From NCBI RefSeq assembly GCF_000002875.2, contig NC_009418.2, positions 976,130-1,040,129 on the forward strand: DNA of 64,000 bases, read 5' to 3'. How positions within the stretch are numbered: the stretch's first letter is position 1; every line of letters begins with the position of its first letter. The position numbers and the translations under genes were made by a program. Positions 1-11,925 of this stretch are shown one piece after another. The notes beneath the pieces are model-generated. The model was not told the origin of the DNA, made no database searches, and worked only from the letters and a program-made list of their open reading frames with translations. The stretch is from Leishmania infantum JPCM5. Lineage: Eukaryota; Euglenozoa; Kinetoplastea; Trypanosomatida; Trypanosomatidae.

Positions 1-2779
1 AAGGAGAACTGAGCCGGCTCTCCAAAGGAGGTTTTGAGAGCAGAGACCCAATAAGATGATGCAGATGGCGCGAAATGAAGATAGCGAAACCAAAGAAAAA
101 AGAAAGAAGTGCGAAGCCAAGACACAAGAACGTAATGCGACTTCTCAGACATCTGCATTTAAAAGGCAACAACAACAAAAAAAAAAGAAACATGAACGCA
201 TTGTCTCGTTGTTGTTTGCATTTTGTTTTTGCCTCCGTCATCACGTGAACTCTCTATCCTCGAACCATGTGTGATGTACCCTCCTTTTTTTTGCTTTTCT
301 ACCCCTGGCTCCTTCCTTTTTTTTTTGCTGAGTAAAAGAAAAGAGGGAGGAGACAAACTGTGTGTGGCTGATCCATCGTGGTCGTGGTTTTTTTTTTCGT
401 ATTATGCAGAAGCACATGCTTTGATTTTCATTCTTTTCTCTCTTCTTTGTGGATGGAAAAGGACTTCGACACCGTCTCGGTGTGGACATTGTCGTGCTTG
501 ACGAGCGCCTAACACAACGTCGCCACCACCACCACCTCCTCCCGCTGCACTCATGTGTGGCAAAGGCACACAACAAAAACACAGGCACTCCTAAGTGTGA
601 TCATACATAGTGATAGGACAAAAAAAGAAATGGCTACAAGTGAAAAAAACTGAAAGAAATACATACGGATGTGGTTGAAGAAGAGCAGTCAAAGGGCGGA
701 AGACCGAGCTCTAGATCTATACATCATATTGAGATCACAAAAAAAAAAACGGGGAAGGCGGCGGGGGTGCGCGGGAAAAGGGTTCCAGGGGACCTCGAGG
801 ATGAGGAGAAAAATAGAGAACAGCACACAAAGAAAAAGAAGGAAGAGGGTCAGAGGACGGAGAAAGACGCTGCCACACCCAAAGTAAGGAGAAAGGGCAG
901 CTGCTTAGGACGGCACGCAAGGACACGCATGCACATATGTACATATATGCAAAAAGGCGCCATGAAGGGGGAGGGAAGGGGGGGCGAAAGACGAAGAGAC
1001 CTGAAAAAAAAAGGAAAAAGAGTTTGTTAGAAACAACAAGGCAATTATGTCACGGAGAAAAAAGAGGAGGAAGCATCCGCGTAGGTTGCGGAGCGGAGGA
1101 GCTGCATAGAAGGCATATCGGAGAGGAAGATGGAATGAAGGTGCAAAATTGGAAGCAGTTTACATGCGGTAAAGCACAAAAAGATCTTTTTTTTCTGTTG
1201 TTTGTTTTAATGTCGGCAGAAGAGAGAAACACACAGGAAAGAGATATACAACAGTTAACGTCACCGACGACAGAGAAGCTGAAAAAAAAGAGCGAAAGAG
1301 AAGGCCCCTTCAACTGTTCCAACAAAGAAAAAGGGGGAGAACAAAACACACACGCACAGGCAAGGCACATGATAAACAACATCAGCACGCGTCCGCGGAG
1401 AGAAATGAAAAGATGGTTGCGATGAAAGATGAGGGAGAGTAAAGAGACCTGTATAAGAGGGAAAAGGGGGAAAGGGGAGAAGGACTGTAGGAGAATAGAG
1501 GAGCTGAACAAGAGAGCACACAAACGCACACGCACATGAGTGCGAGGGAAAACAGAGAAACAGAGGGTCGGGGGAGGGAAGAAAGAAAATAGTTCCAAGG
1601 AGAAGGGGTCAAACCAAAGAAAAAGGGCAAAGAAAGCAGGAGGAGGGGGAGAGCAAAGAAGATGCACGACCTCACATGAGCACGAAGCATCACACACATA
1701 AGGCGGGAAGAGAGTAGTTCCAATGAAAAGAGCATGAGGAGGAGACTGATACGGAAACGACGAAGAGGAGATTTGGGCGCAAAAAAAAAGAAGTTCCAAG
1801 AAAAAAAGGCGCGGAAAACATGGAAAAGGAGGAATAAAATCACACACAGAAAAAGATAAGGTGATACAGAAATGCACGCGACCGCACTCACATACACACA
1901 ATCGCATCTTCACGCCTATAGACACCAAAGTAAAATATTTTCACGAGAGATTGTAAAAAAAAAGGGAAGACATCCACTTTACTCGAAAACACTTTACTGT
2001 TGTTTGTTCGCGTGTTGGTGTAGGTATGCATCGCCTTATTATTTTTTTTTCATCTATCAGGTGCTAAAGTCCTTCAAGTACGCAGGAACGCACACGCACC
2101 TATCCACATAACTATCAACTTCCCCTCATCCGCTGCCCGAAGCCATGCACGCTTTCGCATGAGTGCATAGTGCCGTTCTCCAAGACGCGTATAAAAGCGA
2201 TGATGCGACAGAAAGAGCTGCAGGAAGAGAAGCTGGGAAACGAGCGAAGGAAGCGCCCATAACGTCAGGGGCAACTACACAGCACATGCGCGCATACATA
2301 TGTAGATATACATGTATACACACCTCGTCTTCAAAAGAAAACAGAAACCGCGACAGCATCATGTGTTTCTTCACAACGCACACAGACACACACCTCCCTC
2401 CACTCCTCTCCCGACGGCGACGAGCATGGGGGAAGGTGAGGAAGAAACTCTCCCGCTTCATGTACTTCAAAAAGCGAGCTTAAACGATGCGAAAACAGAA
2501 AGCAATGGAAAGCAGCCACACCAGGGCGAGCAGGAGTGAGCACCTGAGTCGCACAAGATAAAGCGAGAGCGCGTAGGACGAGGGGAACGGGTTATTTGGG
2601 GCACACATTTGTGTGTGCCTGGGCATGAAAAGGTTATCTTTTGCCTGCTTCTCCTCTGTCATGCAAGCTCAAACGGATGTTCGCATGGGCCGTCTTCATG
2701 GCACGTCGCACCGAAGACGCAAACACACGCACAGAAGAGAAGATGGAGAGTACACGGGCATTCTCATCTACGCTCGGCT
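1..2779. other. Intergenic region / 3' flank of PP2C gene
   Basis: There is no credible coding sequence here. The plus strand is rich in purines (runs of A, AG and GA), so transcripts from the minus strand would be pyrimidine-rich, as expected downstream of a minus-strand gene in a trypanosomatid cluster. Open frames on both strands are low-complexity (K/R/E-rich on plus, F/S/L-rich on minus) and lack domain-like composition. The region probably holds the 3' UTR of the adjacent phosphatase gene and the splice and polyadenylation signals for the next minus-strand gene outside the window. Confidence 0.6.
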
Positions 2780-3955
2780 TCATTTTTCGGCATCGCCTAG
2801 TCCTGCTTGCGCTGGCCCACCTAGGCGTACAAAGATGGCCGTGACGTTGTCGCGCGTGCCCCGCCGCAGCGCCTCTCCCACAAGCTGGTCGGCGACGCTG
2901 TTGGCGTCGGCCCCGCTCGCCACGTACGCGGTGGCCAGCTCGACAGCCTCGGCGTAAGACATCGTGTCCCACAAGCCGTCACACGCCAAAATCAAAAACG
3001 CATCTTCCTTTGCCAGTAGCACTTCAGAGGTGTCGGCGACAGCGATGATGCCTGAAGGTTTGCCGTTCGTGTATTCCTCAAGCTTGAACCCGGCATCTCC
3101 CACCGCGCGTGACACGGCAAGACTGCACATGCGCGGGTTGAGACGCGGGTGGCCCACCCTGCAGTTGAAAATGCACCCGCCAGCCTTCTTGACCCGCGTT
3201 GCCTCGGCATCGTTGCAGCTGGGATTGTGCTTGACTGTCAACAGCACAGGTTGCCCCGCACGCGCGAGGACCACCTCACAGTCACCAACGTTGCCCACCG
3301 TCAGCACCGAGCCCTGGACGACGGCCGCGGCGCACACGCAGCCAGCAGAGCTCATGTCGTTGGTGTTCTGCCCTAAAAACTCGCGCTCGACCTGAGCAAA
3401 TGCGTCGCTGATCGCCTTGCGTGGAGCCGTCTTAAGGCACTCGTGAGCCAGTGTAATTTTGTGCAGCCGGGAGCGGACGTACTCGGCACACTGGCGACCG
3501 CCGTGCCCATCATAGATGCCAAAAAAGCAAACCTCCGGCTCCACGACGGTCACATGCTCGTCCTCCATGCTCGAGCGGATGCCTTGATCGCTTGCCACGC
3601 CGACCTCCAGCACCGACTGGTGCTGCATTTCAGTCACCGAAGAAAAGAAAGCACTGCAGAGCGGTGAGTGAGAGGAGCTGTCCGGGATCTCCGGCGTGGT
3701 GAAGTCCTGAGCCGGCGTCCGCAACTCTCGAGGGAGCAAGAGGTGGTACGACTCCGCCGGATCACATGTGGAGGAGTTCGTGGATACGTGTTCCGTCTCG
3801 GAGTTCAGGTCAAAGCTCTCGTTGTTAAGATAATCGGACGGGAAGCAGCTGGAGCCCCCCGAGACGCGCGACTTTCCGTGCGGTGCTCGACTGTCGTGCA
3901 TCATGTCAACCGCTAGAACAGTCGCAACGGGTCGATGCACGGGTCGGAGACTCAT
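2780..3955 (-). CDS. Protein phosphatase 2C (PPM family), paralogue 1
   Basis: This 391-residue protein is a metal-dependent Ser/Thr phosphatase that dephosphorylates phosphoproteins with two Mn/Mg ions. Seen directly: the RSSMED motif (Asp132), DGHGG (149-153), GNVGD, LAVSRAVGD, ACDGLWD (Asp326) and RDNVT (Asp369-Asn370). All metal-binding acidic residues of the family are present, so it is probably active. The first about 100 residues are a Ser/Pro-rich, probably disordered extension. The frame stays open upstream to about 4,144 but with no ATG before 3,955; that ATG lies 27 nt after a pyrimidine-rich tract ending in AG, so it is the preferred start (a second Met follows about 17 codons in). 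The usual Ser-Gly-Ser-Thr-Ala stretch reads SAGCVCAAA. A paralogue lies 3.9 kb upstream on the same strand, suggesting an old tandem duplication. The substrate is unknown. Confidence 0.93.
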   Translation of the reverse strand: MSLRPVHRPVATVLAVDMMHDSRAPHGKSRVSGGSSCFPSDYLNNESFDLNSETEHVSTNSSTCDPAESYHLLLPRELRTPAQDFTTPEIPDSSSHSPLCSAFFSSVTEMQHQSVLEVGVASDQGIRSSMEDEHVTVVEPEVCFFGIYDGHGGRQCAEYVRSRLHKITLAHECLKTAPRKAISDAFAQVEREFLGQNTNDMSSAGCVCAAAVVQGSVLTVGNVGDCEVVLARAGQPVLLTVKHNPSCNDAEATRVKKAGGCIFNCRVGHPRLNPRMCSLAVSRAVGDAGFKLEEYTNGKPSGIIAVADTSEVLLAKEDAFLILACDGLWDTMSYAEAVELATAYVASGADANSVADQLVGEALRRGTRDNVTAIFVRLGGPAQAGLGDAEK

Positions 3956-3982
3956 CACCACACAGAGTGGGCGGAAGGTGCG

Positions 3983-3984
3983 CT
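3983..3984 (-). promoter_or_regulatory. Predicted trans-splice acceptor of PP2C paralogue 1
   Basis: Read on the minus strand, a tract of C and T (about 3,985-4,010) ends in CGCAAG. This AG is the first after the tract and would give a 27-nt 5' UTR. The trans-splicing rule (polypyrimidine tract, then first AG) is established for kinetoplastids; use of this particular AG is inferred. Confidence 0.45.
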
Positions 3985-6900
3985 TGCGAGGAAGGGGAAG
4001 GGTGAAAGAAAACGCCGAGGGTGGCGGGCTTGATGTTTGCGCGCGCGCTGCAAAGAAGGTGTAGATGGAGGCTTCGGGGTAGGTGGGTGGGTAAGGAGGT
4101 CTCCCCGGTTTTTCTTGGAGTAGGACAGGCGGTGATAGCGACAAGCAATGCCCCCTATACGTCCTGAACAGAAACTATCCGGCAGAGACAAACTTAGCAT
4201 ACATAGAGGAGAACTTGAAGAAGACGCAAGGGCGAAGGGGACAAACCCCAAAACAAAGAGAGTTCCCGTCGAAAGCACCCGCACACGCGTGCGCACGGGC
4301 AAGAAAGAAAAGACGAGATGCGGTGGTAACGGGGAGAAGACGGGGAAAGAAAGTACAGAGCGAAAGAGGCGAGGGGAGGGGAAGGGCAGAGAGAAGGAAA
4401 AAGGAAGAAGAAGAGAATGAAAAGAAAAAGAGGGAAGGTTATTTCACAAAGAAGGGAAGCAAGCCGGCGCAGCGATGTGGAAGACAAGAGGGGGAAAAGA
4501 CAGGTACGCAAACACACATGCAGGCACAAACACACGGGAAGACACAAGTGGGAATCCCTGTCTCGGCGACGTGGGGAAAGGAGGGAGTGCGGTGACGGAA
4601 AGGAAAGGAAGAAAGCCAATGGAGTGAGCACCGGTGGCGTGAAAAGGGGCAGAGATGAAAGAAAAGCTGTGTGCGCGCAGCTTACTGTGGCTGCATGTCA
4701 CGTGGGACAGGAAAGCAGGGCCGGAGGCGGGAGATGGAGCCGCTAGTGGAGGAGGAAAGCGAACCCAAGAACAAAAGAAAAGGATAGAGAGAAAGGAGTT
4801 ATGGAGATGGGTAGCGCCGTGATGAAGCTCGACTGTCGCGCGGAGGAGGCGGAACTGAATGCGTTCAAGCAGGGAGGCGCACAGAGCTGACTTTCGCAGT
4901 GCGGCGGAGACTCACCCACCGCCTGCAAAGGGCGGAGCATTTGTGAGTGCATGCCGTGGGTGAGAATGCAGGAGGCGCCCTGGGTTTGCCAGCCATATTC
5001 GCAAGTTCCCTTTTCAACTCCCGGCATGGCGACATCATTCCCTCAAAGTCCCCTTACGCACAAAAGCACCTCACCTCTCGTACTTCGGCTGCCCCACGTA
5101 GCAAACACAACACGCGAACGCCCCTGCGCATGAAAGTCGCCTCCCGCAGTTTCCACGGGAGCACGTCATCGTCGCGCAAGACGAATGGTCGCATCGCGAC
5201 ACGTTTCGACGGCTGCGAAAAGGACGCGAAAGCGATGCAGGCTCTTTTCCTATCGGCATCACTCTCACTGCAGCATCCGCGGTAGCGCACGCATGCATGG
5301 TCGCGCATTTTTTATTCGACTCGAGAGATTTCTGTTTCTTTTTTTTTGAGGGGACTGTTGTATGTGTGCGTATGCTTCTTTCGAGTACTGAAGGAAGATG
5401 GGTGACAACCAAACAAACGCGAAATAATACTAAAAAAAAGCCTAAGCTCAGACGGGGCGGCAGTGGCACATCGACGGTGCAGAGAGATAGAGAGAAGAGG
5501 AAGATTGAGCGACGGTGAAAGAAGAGCAAACCAAAAAAAGGAGGCAAGGGGTGCTAATGACGCTCTTCCTCCTTTTCGAAATTCCTTTTTTTTGTGTGTG
5601 TGGGGGCGTTTGCTTCTCCTCCTCATCGTTGATACGGTTATCGGCGTCGTCAGTGTCTGAGGCGATGGCGAAGAGAAGCCTCGAAACCAAATAAAAGACG
5701 ACAAGAACAAGCGCGAGAAGGAGAGCAAAGCGAAAAAAGAAAAGAGAGAATCAAAGGAAGGAAACACACACACACACACACAAATAAAAAAGGAACACAC
5801 GCGCAAAAGTGTGCGGAAGCAAATGGAAAAAAAAGCGAGAAGGTTGGATCGCAGTCGTACAGAGATAGAGAAAAAAATAATAATAATAGTAATCAGACAT
5901 GATATATATGTTCATAACAAGCATCAACGCGCACAAAGAATGCACATCCATGCACTCTATAGGCCCACTACCTGCAGACACACGCACACAGAAAAACATT
6001 GCAAACATAGCCGCTTCTGTGCTGCCCTTCCCTCCTCACCCTACCCTCCCCCCGTCCGAAAGCCGCGGACGCAGGTTCAGGGTATTTTTTATCGTCGTGT
6101 TTCTACAAGTTGCTTCTGCTTGTGCGTCTTCGACATGTTCATCCGCCGCTGCGTCTCTCTCCCTCGCCTCATCAACAAAGAGAGAAGCTGTGAGAGAGCA
6201 AGAAGGAAACTGTGTTCTTCTCGGGCAAGCGAGTCACCAACTCTTCACAGCACAGCTGAGCAGCCATCAAATATACACGCGCATCACTGGAGCAGCCACA
6301 CTTGCCCGAGGGCTAGAGATCTGTCAAGCAGCTCCCTACCCCCCGTTTTTTCCGAGAAAGGCGGTCTTGCGTTCTCATGGCCATCGAAGTCACCGACGCC
6401 ATTACTACAAGCGCACATGCATACATGCATGCCCTAAGGCGTTTCACCGCAAATCACAGCCACAATTACGCTGTGCCTGCCAAAATCAAAAAAGAAAACA
6501 GGACGAGCACGAGATAGAAAGGCATCCTACACGCGCACACGCAGATGTGCTCGTAAGAGAACCGCAAAGTTATACCCAGCCGCCTCTAATATCCCATCAT
6601 CATACACACGCAGAGAAAGAGAGAAGGGGGAGGGGGGTGAAAGGAGGAAGTCACAGGGAGCAGAAGAGAGCCATGAAAACAAAAAGAACACGCACAAACA
6701 CACACAAGAACGAAAAGAGGTACACACGCCCAACCGCTTCACTATTCGTTCACACACGCTCAGGCATATGCGTACACTCTCCTCGCCTTTCATAGGCCGC
6801 CCACGTGCGCACGGCTTCTTTCGTGGGCGTCGCATCGCTTTTCCTTTTGCCTCTCTGTCCCTCCCCCAACTCACCACCTCTTCCACCTCGTCATCGCATG

Positions 6901-7800
6901 AGACACGAAGCGACGGCAAGAGAACAATCAGCGGCGGGAAGAGGGGCGGCAAAGAAAACAAAAACAAAGGAAAGACGTCACAAAAGAGGAAAGAGCAGCG
7001 CGCGCGAAAGGAAAGGATGAAGATGACGCAGATACGCACACACACAGACCTACACAGGCATCGAAAAAGAGCTCGCTTCGACGCAGGGAAAAGAGCCATC
7101 GCCACCCTTGCTCTATCTCTTTGCATTGCCGTACCTCTCTACAGCCACCCCCCGCTCTCATAACACCAGCCTCCGCTTTCCACTTTCCCTTTACCAACCG
7201 TTTGTTATTCACTTTTTTGCCGACATCCTGAGAAATAAACGAAAACTAATCGGGATAACCTGATCAGCAGACGGAAAAGTGGCCAAAAAAAAAAAACACC
7301 GGAGAAAGCGTGTTGGCGGGGGAGCGCAAAGGAGGGAGGAGGGAAGAAGAAAGCGGAGCAGTCCGATAGAGGTGTTTGGTGCTTGTGACGGGGGAAGCGG
7401 AAAAGGGTACAGCCCGGAAAAGGCTACGGTAGTGGGAAGAACCGAGTGTGGGACCGTAGTCGTTTCTCCTCTGCTTTCTGTGCTCACGCGATGTCTGCCA
7501 GCTCGCACCGATCGGCAACAGAAGCTGTCTGGCCATCTGTACCTTCGTTGTTTTTACACTTCTTAACCCCCTTGCCGACCCCACAAAGGCATACTCTATA
7601 ATATGTCTGTCATTAAAGGATCCTCCACATAGACACAGAGAGCTACAGAGTCTCCGCCCTCGAGGCTTTCCTTCTTCTTCCGTTTGTATCACATGCATCA
7701 GGTGGTTTATTAGCTTCTTTGTCTTCCGCTTTGGGGGAGAGAAAGAGGGTTACTTCAAGAAGGCAAGAAGCGAGGTATCCGCAGACGTTCGCGCACGCCT

Positions 7801-7853
7801 TGTGTGTGTGCGTGTATGTGTGTGTGTGCGTGTTTGTGTGGGTGTGTCTGTGT
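7801..7853. repeat. GT-rich microsatellite in PP2C 3' flank
   Basis: An imperfect TG dinucleotide run with occasional C, A and T interruptions begins just after the stop codon of the minus-strand phosphatase gene. On the transcript it would be a CA-rich element at the very start of the 3' UTR. Confidence 0.85.
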
Positions 7854-7865
7854 CGCACGGCACGA

Positions 7866-9221
7866 CTAAGGTTCTTCGGAGAGGTTGCGCGTTGAGGTCG
7901 ATACAGCCGCTTCAGGCACGAACTCGCGCGTGCTCAGAGGTCCCTCCCGGCGTGTCAGGTGAACCAGCATGGCAGTAACATTATCAGTGCTCCCTTTCGT
8001 GAGAGCTGCCTGAGCTAACTCCTCGGCGATGCACTGCGCCGGCACGCCTTCCTGTAATCGTTGGGAGCAAAAGTCCACCACTTCTGCGTATGTCATGACA
8101 TCCCAGAGTCCGTCGCAGCCGATCACGAGAAACTCATCCTCATCCGTCAGTCGGGTAACCGACGTCTCCGGAACAGCGATCACTCCGGAGGGCTTGCCAT
8201 CCGTGTACTTGGCAAGCTTGAAGCCTGCATCTCCGATGGCGCGTGTCACGGCAAGACTAACGACCGCCGGGTTGTAGTTCGGATGTCCGACGCGATTGTG
8301 GCACACCTTGCCCCCTACAGACCGAATTCGCTCCTCCTCGCTCGGGTTACTGGCGATGTTGTGTCGCACGGTGAGAACTACTGGCTTTGCGTTGTGCGAA
8401 AGCACAACTTCGGCGTCGCCTACGTTTCCTACTACAAGCTTGTCATCTATGATCAAAGCAACCGCGCAGACGCTGCCAGACTCGTTTGTCTCCGCCTCGG
8501 AGCGGGCGAGGAAGGCTCGGTCAGCCTCTACTATGCCATCGACGATGGCCTTCTCGGGATTAGTCTTCACCTCTGGATGGCCGAGGATGAGCCCGTGCAA
8601 TTGGTCGCGGAGGTACTCCGCACATTGGGTGCCGCCGTGACCGTCGTAGACGCCGAAAAACGGAATCCCCTCGGACAGCATCGTATGCTGATCCTCCATC
8701 GTCTTGCGGGTGCCCTGCTCAGCGGTCGCGCCGTAGTCGACGACAACGAAGGCAGTCTTGCGCAAGCTACTGTGGCGGCAAAGGGGGTGCAGCGTCGTCG
8801 AGTTCTGCCGCGACGGCGCTGCGGAGCTCATATTGGAAGGAACGACCACGTGGTTAGCTTGATGGCCCTTGCCGTGACTGCCGTCGCAGGCCGACTGCGG
8901 TGCGGATGCATCCTCTACGCCTGTAGAAGGGGGCGGCGCTTGCGGGGGTAGGCCAGTCTTTGCTGGGTCGCGCGGTCTCGTCGGTGAGCTCGCTGGCAGT
9001 GGCGAGAGAAAATGTGGGTGTTTGCCCACGGATGTACTACTGCTCGTAGAGCTGCTCTTGTTCACGGGAACTGTCGGCGGTTTCTGCTTCGGACGCAGGA
9101 TAGACTTCTTCTTCGCAGAAGTGAAGGCTGTTGTCGCGCCGGCGGAGGTTGGCGACTTGGGCGAGTGAGGTGAGTCGGGTTTCCGCGTCGCTGTCGCGTC
9201 GCTCTTCTTCTCTGCCGGCAT
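7866..9221 (-). CDS. Protein phosphatase 2C (PPM family), paralogue 2
   Basis: This 451-residue protein is a second metal-dependent Ser/Thr phosphatase. Visible motifs are KTMED (Asp177), YDGHGG (Asp193), GNVGD, LAVTRAIGD, GCDGLWD (Asp370) and STDNVT (Asp413-Asn414), so the metal site is complete. The first about 150 residues are Ser/Pro/Thr/Lys-rich and probably disordered; a short C-terminal tail follows the catalytic domain. Similarity to paralogue 1 runs through the whole catalytic domain, including the shared EVVL, RHN/KHN and VGHP...NP segments. The Ser-Gly-Ser-Thr-Ala box reads ESGSVCAVA, again with Val-Cys in place of Thr-Ala. The start at 9,221 is the first in-frame ATG; the upstream open frame begins with TTG. 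The splice acceptor is ambiguous, with an AG only 1-2 nt before the ATG and another further upstream. Confidence 0.93.
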   Translation of the reverse strand: MPAEKKSDATATRKPDSPHSPKSPTSAGATTAFTSAKKKSILRPKQKPPTVPVNKSSSTSSSTSVGKHPHFLSPLPASSPTRPRDPAKTGLPPQAPPPSTGVEDASAPQSACDGSHGKGHQANHVVVPSNMSSAAPSRQNSTTLHPLCRHSSLRKTAFVVVDYGATAEQGTRKTMEDQHTMLSEGIPFFGVYDGHGGTQCAEYLRDQLHGLILGHPEVKTNPEKAIVDGIVEADRAFLARSEAETNESGSVCAVALIIDDKLVVGNVGDAEVVLSHNAKPVVLTVRHNIASNPSEEERIRSVGGKVCHNRVGHPNYNPAVVSLAVTRAIGDAGFKLAKYTDGKPSGVIAVPETSVTRLTDEDEFLVIGCDGLWDVMTYAEVVDFCSQRLQEGVPAQCIAEELAQAALTKGSTDNVTAMLVHLTRREGPLSTREFVPEAAVSTSTRNLSEEP

Positions 9222-11925
9222 TCTTAGGCACGTCGTTGGTACGACAGAGAGCAAATATTAAAAAGGACGTCACCTAGAGGACGTATGGATGTCGCACAGA
9301 GAGACGCAAAACTGTTCCAGCGAAGAAGGAAGGAAAAGAAGGAGACGACGCTGCGGAGAAGAGATTACGAGGACAACAACGGAGACACACAACGAAGAAC
9401 AAAAAAGAGCGGTGTAATAGAGGTAGAGCTTTATATGTATATGCGTGTCTGAGTGGGTTTTGGAGGGAGGGAAAGAGGGTTCGAGTAGAACGCGGGCGAA
9501 GAGTCGAGCAAATAGGAAGAAGCGGCAACACAGAAAACGAAAAAAAGTAACAAAACACCACCAGCTAGCAGCCAAGGACAGACGACGGTGCCCAACGCAG
9601 AGCTGGGAGAGAGAAAGAGGCAGAGGCGGCGAAGAGCGAAAACAGAAGTACGAAACAGTCCGAGCGGCACGCGGTCACGGGAAACAAAATCCGCAAGACC
9701 CACTGCCCAGTAAGACACCCTTCGCCGCGTGCTGCTGTGCGATAGTCAAGTCCCTAGAAGGAGGGGTCGATGGCTGCGTGGGGTGATAGAGAAATGAGAA
9801 ACGCAGCCAGACAGACAGAAACAAGGCGGTGGAGGGTGACGCGACAGAGCGAACGCGGTTGCCACCAAGTGAAACACGCGAGAGAGGGACCGAGGCACTG
9901 AAGGAGACTGATGGAGAAAGAAAAACAAAGCAGCGTGCGCTGCTAGTTTCTCGTGAGTAAATGGATGTGCGGCGGCAGGATGGAACGAGGCGATGTGCGG
10001 GACGTGCTCTCGCTTCGGTTTTCCTTCTTTCTTACGCTGTGGTTGTTGTTGTTGCTGACGTCCCTGCCAGCACTGCTCACCTTCGTGCTGCTCACGTCGT
10101 GCGTGAAGATCTCGATTGCCAAATTAATGTCGATGAAGGAATGGTGATGGGAGACAGAGAGGATGGGAAGAGATGCGTGTCGCTTTTTCTATCGTTTTGC
10201 TTGCCGTACATGGGTCGTGAAGAGACGGCCTGGCTCAGTGCGCCCCCTCCCTTTTTTGTTCGTGGGAAAAGGGGGTTCGCTGCTCCACCTTTTCCGGATA
10301 CACGCGCTCAGAGGACGGCGACGTCACAAGACAGCTTCTACGTTCTTATTTTTTGTTGGTGTTCGGCGAGATCTCTGCGTCCTCTTGTCCTTCGCTTCGC
10401 TTTCTTCGTTCGCGCTGTTGCGAGGGTCCTTCTCTGACACCGACCGTGGGCTGGCGAGTTTGTGAGACGGTGAACACAGGGTGGAAAAGGGAGTAGGCCA
10501 AGAGCAGTGGCCAACTGCAAAGGCGGCTGCAGCCACTCTGGATTCACAGACACACACACGCACACGCTCGCCCGCAGCAGCGATGATGGTAAAGTCGGGA
10601 AATACAAATGAGAAGCAAAAGGTGAGAGGGGAATATGATGGAGGCGTAAAATGGTGTGCGTACGTGTGCACACATCTTAAACGTGTCACAACTCGGCAGA
10701 GGGCGGGAGCAAGAGTACAGAAGCAGAAAAGCAGAACGCGGCACTCGTGTGGGAAACAGAGGCAAGGGACATTGTGGTGGTGGACAATGAAGCGACAGAC
10801 GACATCTTTCCCGCATGGAGACGGCACAACGACCCAAAGGTACTTCTCCCTGCGGGAGAAAGGGAGGGATGATGAGCGCACACGCGGTTTTGGCTCGATC
10901 GTTTCACCGAGCACTTCGATAGACGGGATGCATTTAGTCACGCTTCTGCCGACTTTTCGAGTCCCCCACACCGCCACTACAGTTCCATTGCAGTGCCCAT
11001 CCAGCTTGACTTCCCTCGCGTTCACCGCGAGGGGGGAGGGGCAGACATCTACACACACGCACTCACATGCGCAGTCCGCTACGCCGGTACCACAATCACA
11101 CATACGCCCTTTTGCATGTATTTTCTTTTGCTTCGCTTTTTCCTTGGAGCTTCTTTCCTCGAGTGCGATCGTGTGGAGGACTCCAATAGAAAGGTGGATG
11201 TGCTGCGTAGAGGCAACAGCCCACAAATTCTTCACGTGTTCGACACTACGCGAGGCACATGAACACGTACACGCAGACACAAACATAGACTGAGAGGCAT
11301 GATGCAAGCTCTGCCAGGTCCTCCCGACCCACTCGGCCTCCAGCCGCGCGACCATACCATGTTGCCGAAAGGAAAACTCTGACACCTCACCTCTGGCCAC
11401 CAAGGAACAAAAAAGGTAACAGGCGTGAAGCAAAAAAAAAGCATCGCACGCGCAAGGCAGTGACGCGAACCGGCAGCGCCGCAATGAAGCCACGTGAGTG
11501 TGTGAGTTTGGGGGAGGGGGGAGGGCGAAGCGAGGAATGATAGAGGAGAGGCGACGAGAGAAAGAGCAGCACAGGACGGAAGCAAAGAGGAGCCACAGTA
11601 ACGACACGCACACGCATACGCATACGCACACACACACACACATGAAGAGATGAGCCTCACACCACCACCAAAGCCCAACTCGCGTGACAGAAAAAGGAAA
11701 GAGGGTCATCAACAAGTAAAGGAGACTGATGGGAATGCGTGCCCGCGCAGGCATGTGTGCAGTAGTGTTCTCCTGTGTCTGGAGGAAAACCACGGCCCAT
11801 AGGTCACGGAAGGCGAAGGAGCGACGAGAAAACCAAAAGAGGACGCATGCGTGATCGTCCGCATTCGCTGGAACGCGGCGCTGTTGCTAGGAGGAGGGAG
11901 AGAGAAACCCATACCGGCAAGCACT
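9222..11925. other. Intergenic region between PP2C and Sec7 GEF genes
   Basis: There is no credible gene in this 2.7-kb stretch. Purine-rich blocks (9,290-9,640; 11,500-11,620) and a pyrimidine-rich block (9,990-10,440) alternate, and a CA run lies near 11,615-11,642. A 489-codon minus-strand open frame across 10,324-11,793 is Cys/Val/Phe-rich low-complexity sequence and is not supported as a gene. Confidence 0.55.

Larger units (their letters stand above)
3956..7865. other. Intergenic region between the two PP2C genes
   Basis: This 3.9-kb stretch holds no credible gene. It contains oligo-A and oligo-T runs, purine-rich blocks (4,150-4,800; 5,690-5,880), a CA microsatellite at 5,764-5,782, an AAT run near 5,875-5,890, and a GT-rich microsatellite next to the PP2C stop at 7,801-7,853. 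It should contain the 5' UTR and splice acceptor of paralogue 1 and the 3' UTR and poly(A) site of paralogue 2. Confidence 0.6.

Noticed and set aside
1050..1928. 292-codon minus-strand open frame
   Set aside because: Translation of pyrimidine-rich UTR-like sequence (Phe/Ser/Leu/Pro); no codon-usage or family support.
10324..11793. 489-codon minus-strand open frame between PP2C and the Sec7 gene
   Set aside because: It is on the right strand but consists of Cys/Val/Phe/Ser-rich low-complexity sequence with CVCVCV runs from CA microsatellites and no domain character.
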